64,000 nucleotides of DNA from Phycisphaerales bacterium. Lineage in GTDB: Bacteria; Planctomycetota; Phycisphaerae; Phycisphaerales; SM1A02. Position numbers and translations under genes: made by a program. Below, in pieces: positions 17,820 to 26,265 of the stretch (its first letter is position 1; every line of letters starts with the position of its first letter). Where the stretch lies: the NCBI GenBank assembly GCA_028278245.1, contig JANQEQ010000108.1, forward strand, positions 1 to 64,000, in the 5' to 3' direction. The notes beneath the pieces are model-generated. The model did no database searches and had not been told where the DNA came from. It worked only from the letters and a program-made list of their open reading frames with translations.

Positions 17820-20135
17820 ATGTCGAAAAGCGGCAAGCCAAAATCTGGCCAGGCAAAGATGGTTTTGAGGCGCGAGGAGCTTCGGCGATCACTGCCCAAA
17901 CCCGGCTTCGACCCCCGGGTACTTCTGGAAAAGCCAGAATTTGTCAATGCCATGCTCCTGGCAATCGCTTTTGTCATCGTCACCAGTTCCTTACTGATTT
18001 ATGGACGCGAGCACGTTTTAGTCCGTGACGGTCAGGTCATGACCACAACACAACTGAAACGGCTTGATTACCAGGTTATTGACGATGAAGCCACAGAAAC
18101 CGCAAGGGAAGAGGCAAGGAAATCTTCCCCCAGGATCTACCGACAAAATGAAGCGTACCTCCAGCGTCTCTCTGCTGCGCTTGTTGGTTTACCTCAAGCG
18201 GTGGCAGGGAAAGCTTCCGTGGAGGAAGAGATCAGTGATGAGTTGCGTCAGCAGTTCCAACTCACCAACGTCGGTCTGACTGCATTGCAACCCATGGCTG
18301 TCGACGGTGAACCGACGATCCGTTGGCAGCGTTTTGTCGAAGATCTCATCAACAACCAATTGCGCTATCGGCCACTCATCGACAGCGAAGAGTATCAACT
18401 TTTCTCCACTACCTACAAGCGAGCACTGATTGAAGAGAATCAACTGGAACTCCTTCACGGTGATGCAATCGAATTGACGGAAGACACAGAAGCGCTCACT
18501 CCACAGTTGACCAATCTGGCCACCAGAGCCGGCTTCCCTCATTCAATCTCCCCATTTATCGTTTCACGCCTGCTCTGGGAACCCGAGCCAACGCTTCAAT
18601 TTGATGCCTATGAAACGGATCGCTTCGCACAGGAGCGTGCCGACCAGGTGAGCACCATCATGGTCGAGCACCACCAGGGTGAAGTTCTCTTCCGCAAAGG
18701 TGACCTGCTCACGCCAGCGCAATACGAAAGTGTAAAAACAGAGGCGGAGTTTTTCGCAGCGCACGCACCTCCTTCACGCTTATGGCTTCCTCGCCTGGGA
18801 ACGATCGGTCTGGTTCTCCTCATCACTGCTCTGCTCAGCTCGCTTATGTTCATCAACTATCCCCGCGTTGTGAAAAACACGTTGCGCCTCGTCGCTCTGG
18901 GATTGTTGATCGACGGCATGATTGCCATCACGGTTATTGTCAGCTCACAATCCCCCACTTTCCTGATCGCTGCAGCTATCGCGCCCACGCTGTTTGTCGT
19001 CATCGTCGTGATGCTTGCCTACGACCAGCGGTTGGCACTCTTCTCCGGGATCGCACAGGCCATCATGACGGCGATTGCTCTATCGCAAGGCGTTGGATTT
19101 GCTCTCCTGCTCGCTGCCGGCTCGGGAACCATGATTATTCAACTTCAGGATGTAAGGAACCGCAACAGCATCATTCGAGCGGCCGTCGTAACCGCTGCCG
19201 TCCTGGGATTCGGTTACATCACGCTCGGCCTGTTCACGACACCGATGGTTGAAGGTGTGTGGCCACAGATTATGCTCCGCACATTGGCAGCCGTTCTGGC
19301 GAGCTTTGGCGTCGGTTTCCTCATTTTGGGAATCCTCCCCAGCATCGAACGGCTCTTTGACATCACTACCGGCATGACCCTTGCTGAACTCCGCGATCCC
19401 AAACAGCCACTACTCCGTCAGCTACAACAAAAAGCACCAGGCACGTATAACCACTCGCTGCAGGTTGCCAACATTGCTGAAGCAGCCACAGACGCAATTG
19501 GCGGCGATGGGTTGCTCGTATATGTCGGCGCGCTCTATCACGATATCGGGAAAATGAACAAGCCCGAATACTTCGTAGAAAACCAAACAGACGGCTATAA
19601 CAAGCACAGTAAGCTTAGACCCACCATGAGCCAGCTTGTTATTGTGGGGCATGTAAAAGACGGCATCGAACTTGCACGTGAGTACAACCTGCCTCGATCT
19701 CTGCTACATTTCATCGAATCGCATCACGGTACAACGCTCGTCGAATATTTCTACCATGCTGCTAAAACCCAGGCCGAGTCCGAAGATAAGGAATCGGTAG
19801 AGGAAGTTTCCTTCCGCTATCCCGGCCCCAAGCCACAAACCAGAGAGGCTGCAATTCTTATGTTGGCTGACGCTGTGGAATCAGCCACCCGCGCCCTCAC
19901 CGAACCCAACCCCGGGCGGATTGAAGGTCTGGTTCATCAATTATCTCACAAACGACTCATGGACGGGCAATTTAGTAATTGCGATCTTACTTTCCGGGAA
20001 TTGAACCTGATTGAAGACGCCATGATCAGCCGCCTCTGCGCGATCCACCACGGCCGCATCAGTTACCCCACTGAGAGTAAAGCTGAATCTGATGAACAGG
20101 ATGAAACTCCCGCTGCCGAAACCGCCTCCGCGTAA
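17820..20135 (+). CDS. 7TM-HD family phosphodiesterase (PgpH/YqfF-like)
   Basis: 771 residues from ATG 17820, which follows GGGGAG; an upstream frame adds 22 residues without support. Order: a short cytoplasmic Lys/Arg-rich tail, one TM (FVNAMLLAIAFVIVTSSLLIY), an extracytoplasmic 7TM-HDED domain (about 90-320), a block of about six or seven TM helices (about 325-500), and a C-terminal cytosolic HD domain with HDIGK at 574-578 and a later ESHHGTT. In Listeria and relatives, PgpH hydrolyses c-di-AMP to pApA. It is therefore a probable c-di-AMP phosphodiesterase, although use of that messenger is not shown by this window. The C terminus is Glu/Ala-rich. Confidence 0.9.
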   Translation: MSKSGKPKSGQAKMVLRREELRRSLPKPGFDPRVLLEKPEFVNAMLLAIAFVIVTSSLLIYGREHVLVRDGQVMTTTQLKRLDYQVIDDEATETAREEARKSSPRIYRQNEAYLQRLSAALVGLPQAVAGKASVEEEISDELRQQFQLTNVGLTALQPMAVDGEPTIRWQRFVEDLINNQLRYRPLIDSEEYQLFSTTYKRALIEENQLELLHGDAIELTEDTEALTPQLTNLATRAGFPHSISPFIVSRLLWEPEPTLQFDAYETDRFAQERADQVSTIMVEHHQGEVLFRKGDLLTPAQYESVKTEAEFFAAHAPPSRLWLPRLGTIGLVLLITALLSSLMFINYPRVVKNTLRLVALGLLIDGMIAITVIVSSQSPTFLIAAAIAPTLFVVIVVMLAYDQRLALFSGIAQAIMTAIALSQGVGFALLLAAGSGTMIIQLQDVRNRNSIIRAAVVTAAVLGFGYITLGLFTTPMVEGVWPQIMLRTLAAVLASFGVGFLILGILPSIERLFDITTGMTLAELRDPKQPLLRQLQQKAPGTYNHSLQVANIAEAATDAIGGDGLLVYVGALYHDIGKMNKPEYFVENQTDGYNKHSKLRPTMSQLVIVGHVKDGIELAREYNLPRSLLHFIESHHGTTLVEYFYHAAKTQAESEDKESVEEVSFRYPGPKPQTREAAILMLADAVESATRALTEPNPGRIEGLVHQLSHKRLMDGQFSNCDLTFRELNLIEDAMISRLCAIHHGRISYPTESKAESDEQDETPAAETASA

Positions 20136-20155
20136 TCACATACGTGAACTGAAGT

Positions 20156-20221
20156 GGTCCGCACAGCGGATCCTATTGTGACAGTCTAATCATGTCTTTT
20201 GTAGGGTCCGCTATGCGGACC
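20156..20221. repeat. Pair of inverted REP-like palindromes
   Basis: Two small palindromes, GGTCCGC-ACA-GCGGATC (20156-20172) and GGTCCGC-TAT-GCGGACC (20205-20221), face each other across 32 bases. The reverse complement of the second extends the match to CCTAC versus CCTAT of the first. This is the layout of paired extragenic palindromes mobilised by RAYT-type transposases. No such transposase is in the window. Confidence 0.6.
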
Positions 20222-20426
20222 TCATATTATTGTGAATGGATCCACCCCGTTGGGATGCATGGATGCAGGCATCAGTAATGCCATTCATCCTGGCTACCTC
20301 TTCTAATTCATCCAGCAATGTGGATCGAATCCGGCCACGCTTACATTGAGCTTTACCGTTTGTAATCAGCACCGTCGTGCGCGCCAGTGGAAGGAATGCA
20401 ATCATCTTGATCCAGAAACGCTTCAT
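20211..20426 (-). pseudogene. DUF3634-like small protein, apparently truncated by palindrome insertion
   Basis: 71 residues. A short hydrophobic N terminus is followed by VLITNGKAQCKRGRIRSTLLDELEEVARMNG, split here only in meaning: a strand, then GRI(R)S and a helix, then GGSIH. This resembles the DUF3634 pattern of a basic-aromatic anchor, an 'I-DG-G--P' strand, a helix and a GG strand. Family members as I recall them go on for about 20 more residues (FS-IP---RQR-RNV). Here the last codons (M-R-S-A-stop) come from the REP-like palindrome at 20205-20221, which supplies the TAG. I infer truncation at the insertion point. No ribosome site is obvious. It could alternatively be a short functional form. 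Confidence 0.45.
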
Positions 20427-20501
20427 TATTCTATTCTACGCCGCTTTCGATTCGCAGCAAGCAATCAGTGAATTCAATGTCACTATCCACCTGTTGTTAA
20501 A

Positions 20502-20542
20502 TAAAAAATGAATCGTTCCCCTATCGAGGTGGGGAACGATTC
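20502..20542 (-). terminator. Rho-independent terminator of the CxxxC-PDZ gene
   Basis: Perfect 12-bp stem GAATCGTTCCCC/GGGGAACGATTC (20510-20521 with 20531-20542), 9-base loop, followed on the minus strand by ATTTTTTAT. It lies 60 bases past the stop of the gene ending at 20602. Confidence 0.85.
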
Positions 20543-20601
20543 AGAAGGTTGCGTGAGGGTGTCACCTCAGCGTTAATATGTGCGACGTCATGAATCGAGA
20601 G

Positions 20602-22128
20602 TTATGAATTCTCTTCGAGTTCTTCCAGCAGTTCTTCGAGCATTTCTTCCAATTCTTCGAGGCGTTCTTCAAGTTGTTCCTGCAGTTCTTCCAGGCGGGC
20701 TTCCAGATCCTTTTCATCAAACTTCATCTTCTTAGGAAAGATGAATTCCTGGATCTTTTGTTTCTCCTTTTCCGGAGCAACATAAATCTCTGTATATCCT
20801 TCACCAAGATTCTTCAGGACTTTTTCGCGGATTTCTGATAGATCCAGCTCACCAAGCTCCAGTTCATCAACTTCAAATACATTCCCCTGACTCATCACCA
20901 TGGGATCATAAGCTTCCAGTTCCACAGCAAGCTTCTTAATCTCACCGCCACGCATCACTGCGATCTTCAGTGTGTCACCGGGTTCCTTTTCCGATAGCAC
21001 TTTATGCAGTGTTTCAGTACACGCTGATTCGCACCCGGCGATCTTAACAATAATGTCATGGTTCTTCAATCCAGCTTTATCCGCCGGCAGACCTTCGAAA
21101 ACTTCCTGAATATAAGTCGCCGTTCCAGGTTCCAACTGCAGTTGGCAGCACAAGGCTTCGCTGGGGGAATCCAGCATCACCCCAAGCATCACCTTGGGCA
21201 TCTTCGCCTCGTCAAATTTGAACTGAAACTGGAGATCTTCCTTTTCCCCCAAAGCCTTCAGATACATATCCTTGGCTTTATCGGTATAAGGGGTGTACTC
21301 CTCCACCCACAGATTCTTCAGATCGTCACCGGAAAATGTCCAGCTTCCGCTGCCCTCATTCCAGGTTTTGAATTCTCGCAGTACATCTCCATCTTCATCG
21401 AGAATAATCACGCGATCACCCTTGAGAATGATGCGATCCTCGTCGACTTCTTCACCATCAATGATGACTTTCACATCATCGTTCGCGATCACGATCTGAA
21501 TACTTGCTTCTTCACCGTCACCCGCCACCAGGCAGGTGCTGATCTGGCATTCTGCCTTTCCGCTTTTCGTAGAGCAGGTTTCGACACAGGATTTGAGTTT
21601 TCCGGATGAGCAGGTGGTTTCACATGTTTTCGAGCAGGATGATGAGCATCCCTTATCATCCTTGCTGCCAAGCAGTACGTAGGCTTTTTTAGCATCATGG
21701 TAGAACTTGCTCTGGCACGCTTCGGGATCCTTCGCGCAAAGCTTGATACAGGTTTCCAGCAATTTCTTGTGATCGAGGTCCTTGCAATCTTTCGCGTCCT
21801 TCCCGCACAGCTTGAGGCACGCTTCAATGAGTTCCTTCGAACAGGCATCTTCGCAACCCTTCTTGGAATCTGTGCTGCACGTGGTGATAAATTTCTTTAG
21901 TTCCTCTTTGGAACATTTTGTTTCGCAGACCTTTTCGCACTCTTTCGCGCACTCTTTGGTCTTTTTCTTGTCTTTCGAACAGGACTCGACGCAGACGGTC
22001 TTCGTTACCTCCGTGCAGCCCTTGGCTTTTTCCTTGTCACAATCGGGACCCGCCAGCATGGGTGAGGTGAACGTCACCGCCCAGAGGATGGCTGTTCCAA
22101 ATATGAAATTTCGACTATCACTGAACAT
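20602..22128 (-). CDS. Exported CxxxC-array protein with PDZ domain and acidic coiled coil
   Basis: 508 residues from the ATG at 22128 (GGA about 7 bases upstream; an 8-codon extension is possible). Signal peptide MFSDSRNFIFGTAILWAVTF. Residues about 28-215 are Lys/Glu-rich and hold 25 cysteines, mostly as CxxxC pairs on probable helices (CAKECEKVCETKC, CLKLC, CIKLC, CSKTCETTC, CVETC). A beta region (about 220-290) follows. Next comes a PDZ domain (about 305-400; VMLGVMLDSPSEA, FEGLPADKAGLKNHDIIVKI, with an extra Cys pair in GCESAC). The protein ends in an almost pure Leu/Glu heptad coiled coil (EARLEELQEQLEERLEELEE). Helical CxxxC arrays bind Cu(I) in the Csp and DUF326 proteins, so metal storage or thiol chemistry is a reasonable inference. 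It lies downstream of an ECF sigma/anti-sigma pair. Confidence 0.75.
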   Translation of the reverse strand: MFSDSRNFIFGTAILWAVTFTSPMLAGPDCDKEKAKGCTEVTKTVCVESCSKDKKKTKECAKECEKVCETKCSKEELKKFITTCSTDSKKGCEDACSKELIEACLKLCGKDAKDCKDLDHKKLLETCIKLCAKDPEACQSKFYHDAKKAYVLLGSKDDKGCSSSCSKTCETTCSSGKLKSCVETCSTKSGKAECQISTCLVAGDGEEASIQIVIANDDVKVIIDGEEVDEDRIILKGDRVIILDEDGDVLREFKTWNEGSGSWTFSGDDLKNLWVEEYTPYTDKAKDMYLKALGEKEDLQFQFKFDEAKMPKVMLGVMLDSPSEALCCQLQLEPGTATYIQEVFEGLPADKAGLKNHDIIVKIAGCESACTETLHKVLSEKEPGDTLKIAVMRGGEIKKLAVELEAYDPMVMSQGNVFEVDELELGELDLSEIREKVLKNLGEGYTEIYVAPEKEKQKIQEFIFPKKMKFDEKDLEARLEELQEQLEERLEELEEMLEELLEELEENS

Positions 22129-22244
22129 GGTGTATTCCTTATGCTGATCCAAGTTTGTTGAGTCGGTGTTTCTGACTAATGTGATGCGCTCCTGGTGGTT
22201 ATCTATCCGACAAGCGCAATAAAATCACTGACGGAGTATGTTCG

Positions 22245-22922
22245 TCAATAGACTGGCCGTTGTGTGCGTTGCGGTTGCTGATACCGGACAAGATTGGGCT
22301 GACCGGATTCATTCTGCCCCAGGTGGTGGTACAGATCGGGCACTACGGCACGTTCGAGAATCTGTCGAACATAGAGTAACTCGTAACCCTCATTATTTGG
22401 CAGTTGTCTGGTACTCAACAGGACATGTTGGGGAATTTCCTGCAACACGGTCCCCCGCTGCTGACCGCGATTGAGATATAATTGTAGCGCTTCGTCGGCT
22501 GTGGGAATGGGCGTTACTTGGCCGATTGTACCTGCCTGCATGATTCCCGGAGTATCGGTGATCATCGGAAACTGCAGGCGGACAATTGCGAACGCCAGAA
22601 CGAGCAGCGCTGCCACGGCCCACCCAGCCCATTGTGTCGTTCGTTTCCAGTGACCAACATAGATCTCTGGTACTTGCTCATCATCATTTTCAGCTGATGG
22701 CGACGCTCCGGGAAGAAGATCCACAGGTGCTTCCACGGTATCTGCCACTGCAACACTGCAATTCATTGCATCAGTCAGTGCATGCTCATCGCGGAACGAC
22801 TCAGCCAATTCACGCCACAGCTCGGGATCCTGATCTGCAAGCGCAGTAAACTGCTTCCAATCCTGATCGTTTTCCTGTTGGTCAATGACACGTGACATCA
22901 ATTGTTCTGTTTTATGATTCAT
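22245..22922 (-). CDS. Probable membrane anti-sigma factor
   Basis: 225 residues; its ATG overlaps the sigma-factor stop by 4 bases, which is the usual coupling of ECF sigma and anti-sigma genes. The cytoplasmic N-terminal part (about 1-95) is acidic, with helix WRELAESFRDEHALTDAMN. A single TM (WAGWAVAALLVLAFAIVRL, about 97-116) is followed by a periplasmic domain of about 105 residues ending in Gln/Arg-rich sequence. No zinc-finger HxxxCxxC is present. The assignment rests on context and topology, not on a recognised domain. It may transmit a signal about the exported Cys-rich protein 116 bases downstream. Confidence 0.65.
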   Translation of the reverse strand: MNHKTEQLMSRVIDQQENDQDWKQFTALADQDPELWRELAESFRDEHALTDAMNCSVAVADTVEAPVDLLPGASPSAENDDEQVPEIYVGHWKRTTQWAGWAVAALLVLAFAIVRLQFPMITDTPGIMQAGTIGQVTPIPTADEALQLYLNRGQQRGTVLQEIPQHVLLSTRQLPNNEGYELLYVRQILERAVVPDLYHHLGQNESGQPNLVRYQQPQRTQRPVY

Positions 22923-23581
22923 GGTGCACCTCCTGCACCGTTGTTGATCCCCACAGATTGAAGTGTGTGCTTAGTGTTATTGTGTGTTTGGTCATCTGTG
23001 CCGCTAATCATCTCCCGAAGCATTCTGCGTGCTCGGGCAACACGGGTGTCCACGGTGGCTGGCGGTATTTCAAGGAGTGCAGCAACTTCTTTAGATCTGA
23101 AGCCGTGCAGAGTGCGAAGCATGAGTGGCTCGCGGTAGATCTCCGGCAACTGGCGGGCACAGTGTAAAACTTTCTGAGCGTATTCACTCGTCGAAGCGCT
23201 CTCATGTGCATCGGAGTCGGAGCATTCGGCAGTTATTTCCGACTGCACCGACTTGGGTCGGGCGTTGAGTGAACGAGCCGTCGCCCGGGCTGTGTTGATG
23301 GCTACAGTCCGCAGCCATGCACGCACGTTGGTCGACTCTCGGATGGTATGGATTTTCCGAACCATGGTCATAGCGACTTCCTGGAGGAGGTCTTCAAGAT
23401 CAACTTCCCGTGGTTTATGCGTGAGCAGGACGGCGGCGATCCACCGCCGATGTGCATGCCACAACTTCTGCATTGCGTCACGATCACCTCGCATCGCAGC
23501 AGTCTCGTTGGTTTCACCGGTGGAGAATGCCGTCGTTTCGCTCAAATCGATCTCCGTCAGGCACTTGATAGGATGCGCCAT
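22919..23581 (-). CDS. ECF RNA polymerase sigma factor
   Basis: 221 residues from ATG 23581; a GTG at 23620 would add 13 residues, and neither has a strong ribosome site. Region 2: LEDLLQEVAMTMVRKI (the DLLQEV core-binding helix) and NVRAWLRTVAINTARATAR. Region 4: LPEIYREPLMLRTLHGFRSKEVAALL, then PPATVDTRVARARRML as the -35 recognition helix-turn-helix. There is no sigma-70 region 3 and no C-terminal extension. It directs transcription of a small regulon, probably including its own operon, and is held inactive by the coupled anti-sigma factor. Confidence 0.9.
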   Translation of the reverse strand: MAHPIKCLTEIDLSETTAFSTGETNETAAMRGDRDAMQKLWHAHRRWIAAVLLTHKPREVDLEDLLQEVAMTMVRKIHTIRESTNVRAWLRTVAINTARATARSLNARPKSVQSEITAECSDSDAHESASTSEYAQKVLHCARQLPEIYREPLMLRTLHGFRSKEVAALLEIPPATVDTRVARARRMLREMISGTDDQTHNNTKHTLQSVGINNGAGGAP

Positions 23582-23760
23582 GTGGCAATTTCTGCCCAAG
23601 ATGGAAGAAAAACTGACCACCTGCCTCGCCGTATCAATTGGAACGTAAGTCCGATATGTTTATTTCCACAGTTGTCGGCCATAAAGTGGCAGGAAATGAG
23701 GCCGGATTGTAGCCTGTGTCACTGAAATAACCCTCACCCCGGGGCATATTGGAGGTTGGC

Positions 23761-25299
23761 ATGGCGTTTACGATCTCCTTTGCGATTTACACCCTGCTCA
23801 TCGTCGTGGTCGGTGTCTACTCTGCCCGTTATGCCCGACGAAGTGACGCGGACTTCTTCCTGGCCGGGCGATCACTCGGTCCTTGGGTGGCGGCACTCTC
23901 TGCCTCTGCCTCCAGTGAATCGGGGTGGGTCACCCTGGGCCTGGTCAGTTGGGCATTTATCAGTGGCGTCAGTGCCTACTGGATCATCCCCGGCTGCCTG
24001 CTGGGTTTTATCTTCAATTGGTTTTTCCTCGCGGCGAGACTGCGCGATGCCTCGGAAAAAGTCGGCGCGCTAACCTTGCCGGATCTCTTTGCCTTTTCCT
24101 TCCGTGAGAAGTTCCCGCTCCTGCGCATCTTGTCGGTCATCGTGATCCTGACCGCAATGTGGCTCTATGTTGCAGCGCAATTCAACGCGGCCGGCAAAGC
24201 CTTCACCGCCGCCTTCGAAAACTTGCAGTACTGGCAAGGGGTCGGCATCGGGGCGGTGATCGTTCTCATCTACACCATCCTGGGTGGTTTCCGCGCAGCG
24301 TGCTGGACTGATTTCCTCCAGGGAATTGTCATGGTCGGCACGCTCGTCATCTTTCCACTTTTCTTGCTCAGCAAAGTCGGTGGATACGATTGGATTCTCC
24401 CGCAACTCGATTCCGTCGGTACCACAATGACCAACTGGATACCGCTCAACACAGGTCAGGAGACCGCCGGCAAAGCGGCCGCGATGTTTGCCGGTTTCCT
24501 TCTGGGACATGGTGCGCTGGGAATCAACTTCGGATATCCCGGTCAACCCCATGTGCTGGTGCGCTTCATGGCGATGCGCAGTCGTAAGGACGCCATCATC
24601 GGCGGTGTGGTCTCCGTCTGCTGGGCCGCGATGGTGTATTGGGGTGCCGTGACGATCGGACTGGTCGTTCGTGCATTGACCATTGATGGAGCCGAATGGA
24701 CCGCTCCCTACGTTGAACAGCTTGCCACAAATTCAGCCACCGCCGGGGAAACGGGACTCGTCCTCTCCGCAAAATTTATGATTCCCGGAATTCTCAGTGG
24801 CATGGTCCTTGCTGCCGTGCTCGCCGCGATCTGCTCCACCGCGGATAGTCAACTCGTCGTCGCGGCTTCCAGTGGTGCCAACGACCTTTACACCCGACTC
24901 GTCACCAAGTCACGCGAAAAAGCGCACATGATCATTAACCGCTCCATCCTGTTCCTGATCGGGATTGGAGCCGTGTTGATGGCGCTCGATGAAGAAAAAG
25001 GGGTATACAAGTTTGTCCTGACCTACGGCTGGGCGGTACTTGGCGCATCGTTCGGCCCGCAGATGATCCTGCTCCTGCTCTGGAAACGCGCCAGCTACGT
25101 GGGTTGCCTGCTGGGTATGTTCACCGGTTTTACCGTCGCCATCATCTGGCCATTGATCTACACCGACGTAGTAAAAGCTGAGACCGGGATTGAAATCTAC
25201 AACCTCCCCCTGGCGTTCATCTGCGCCTTTATCGTCAATGTGATCTTCAGCCTGATTTGCCCCACCTCAACCACGGGTGCCGGCGAGAATCCCGAGTGA
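23761..25299 (+). CDS. Sodium/solute symporter (SSS/PutP family)
   Basis: 512 residues; ATG 23761 has GGAGG 5 bases upstream, and I prefer it to a TTG four codons earlier. About 13 transmembrane helices. SSS motifs: DFFLAGRSLGPWVAALSASA near TM1-2, YTILGGFRAACWTDFLQG, and AICSTADSQLVVAASS (the serine-rich sodium-site helix). PutP-like members import proline, which would fit with the proline dehydrogenase gene 38 kb away, but pantothenate, sugar and carboxylate carriers look alike. The 3' end overlaps the convergent nuclease gene by 33 bases. Confidence 0.9.
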   Translation: MAFTISFAIYTLLIVVVGVYSARYARRSDADFFLAGRSLGPWVAALSASASSESGWVTLGLVSWAFISGVSAYWIIPGCLLGFIFNWFFLAARLRDASEKVGALTLPDLFAFSFREKFPLLRILSVIVILTAMWLYVAAQFNAAGKAFTAAFENLQYWQGVGIGAVIVLIYTILGGFRAACWTDFLQGIVMVGTLVIFPLFLLSKVGGYDWILPQLDSVGTTMTNWIPLNTGQETAGKAAAMFAGFLLGHGALGINFGYPGQPHVLVRFMAMRSRKDAIIGGVVSVCWAAMVYWGAVTIGLVVRALTIDGAEWTAPYVEQLATNSATAGETGLVLSAKFMIPGILSGMVLAAVLAAICSTADSQLVVAASSGANDLYTRLVTKSREKAHMIINRSILFLIGIGAVLMALDEEKGVYKFVLTYGWAVLGASFGPQMILLLLWKRASYVGCLLGMFTGFTVAIIWPLIYTDVVKAETGIEIYNLPLAFICAFIVNVIFSLICPTSTTGAGENPE

Positions 25300-26064
25300 T
25301 TGAGACAGCGCCGCGCTGGCGGATACGGCAATATTGCGCAGCATTCGTTCCCTTCGTTGTCGCTGGGCCGTATGTCGGGGCGAGGTGATCGTTATCTTTA
25401 GCACCGATTCTCCGAACAGATCCGCATTGGGATCCGGATTCTTCAGTACCTTGCGCGGACATTCCAGTAAACCCCAACCCGGGGGCAGTTCGCGTTTCTT
25501 AATCATGCCCTCCGGGGCAGCGATATACAGCCGATCCGCCAGTGCGTAGCGGGCGATCATGCAGAATTTCGTTTGCCCATGCAGCATCTGATCAATCCGC
25601 CGCAATTGTCGGAGCACTTTCTGATATGCCTGATTGCGACTGCGGGGAAAATCCCATACATCAAGCTCCGGAAACAGCGACTGCCCCTGCTGCCTCAGAT
25701 GCGGCTCTTCCTGCATGATGCGCTGGGTTTGAATCGCTCGGCGCAATCGGTCTAATTGCTGCCTACGATCCAATAGCGCCCGTTGATCGTATCGTTCACG
25801 GAGAAAATCAGCCCGCGACTGCTTGCATTCAATGATCACTGTGGCCGGTGCTTTCTCCGGCGGTTTCAAGCGCTTACCATTTTCCCGTGGCTTTGGCTTG
25901 ACCTCTCCCACTCCCGGATGCCGGGCCCGCTCCAGATACCCTGCCGCATCCACCCGGTAACGAGAAATCGGGCACCGCACCTCCGTGGCCACCGCCAGGC
26001 ACCCGTGCTCCCGTAAAAATGCCAGCGACAGACGCTTGAGCTGTTGGTGCGCGTTGCTCTCCAC
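25267..26064 (-). CDS. MmcB-like PD-(D/E)XK nuclease
   Basis: 265 residues. Core: RYRVDAAGY (catalytic Asp), then VIIECKQSRADFLRERY (E-x-K of the PD-(D/E)XK fold followed by the SRADF signature), and later RYALADRLYIAAPEGMIKKR and PPGWGLLE. This order matches MmcB-type DNA-repair nucleases. In Caulobacter, mmcB is DNA-damage inducible and has a predicted nuclease fold. The Arg/Gln-rich helical insertion between the core halves (DRRQQLDRLRRAIQTQRIM) makes this protein much longer than the 150-residue family norm. It stands alone, divergent from the carbamoyltransferase gene. Confidence 0.7.
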   Translation of the reverse strand: MESNAHQQLKRLSLAFLREHGCLAVATEVRCPISRYRVDAAGYLERARHPGVGEVKPKPRENGKRLKPPEKAPATVIIECKQSRADFLRERYDQRALLDRRQQLDRLRRAIQTQRIMQEEPHLRQQGQSLFPELDVWDFPRSRNQAYQKVLRQLRRIDQMLHGQTKFCMIARYALADRLYIAAPEGMIKKRELPPGWGLLECPRKVLKNPDPNADLFGESVLKITITSPRHTAQRQRRERMLRNIAVSASAALSQSLGILAGTRG

Positions 26065-26265
26065 TATGAATTCAATCTATCAGGATCAAGGAAATCGGGA
26101 AAGGCTCTTGTTGCCTTCGACTGCACTTAGCGTTACACACCAAACTTTGAAATATGCTCGATCTCCCCGTGCGAGTTGTGAAACAATGTGTTACTATAAC
26201 GCGGCCTGCCAGAGCGGAGACAGGTCGACGTATCAGATACGTTCGTAATAACGGATAATCAAATC

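Noticed and set aside
26175-26200. Sigma-70 promoter upstream of the carbamoyltransferase gene (TTGTGA ... TATAAC)
   Set aside because: The spacing between the boxes is about 13 bases, too short for a normal promoter. I did not annotate it.
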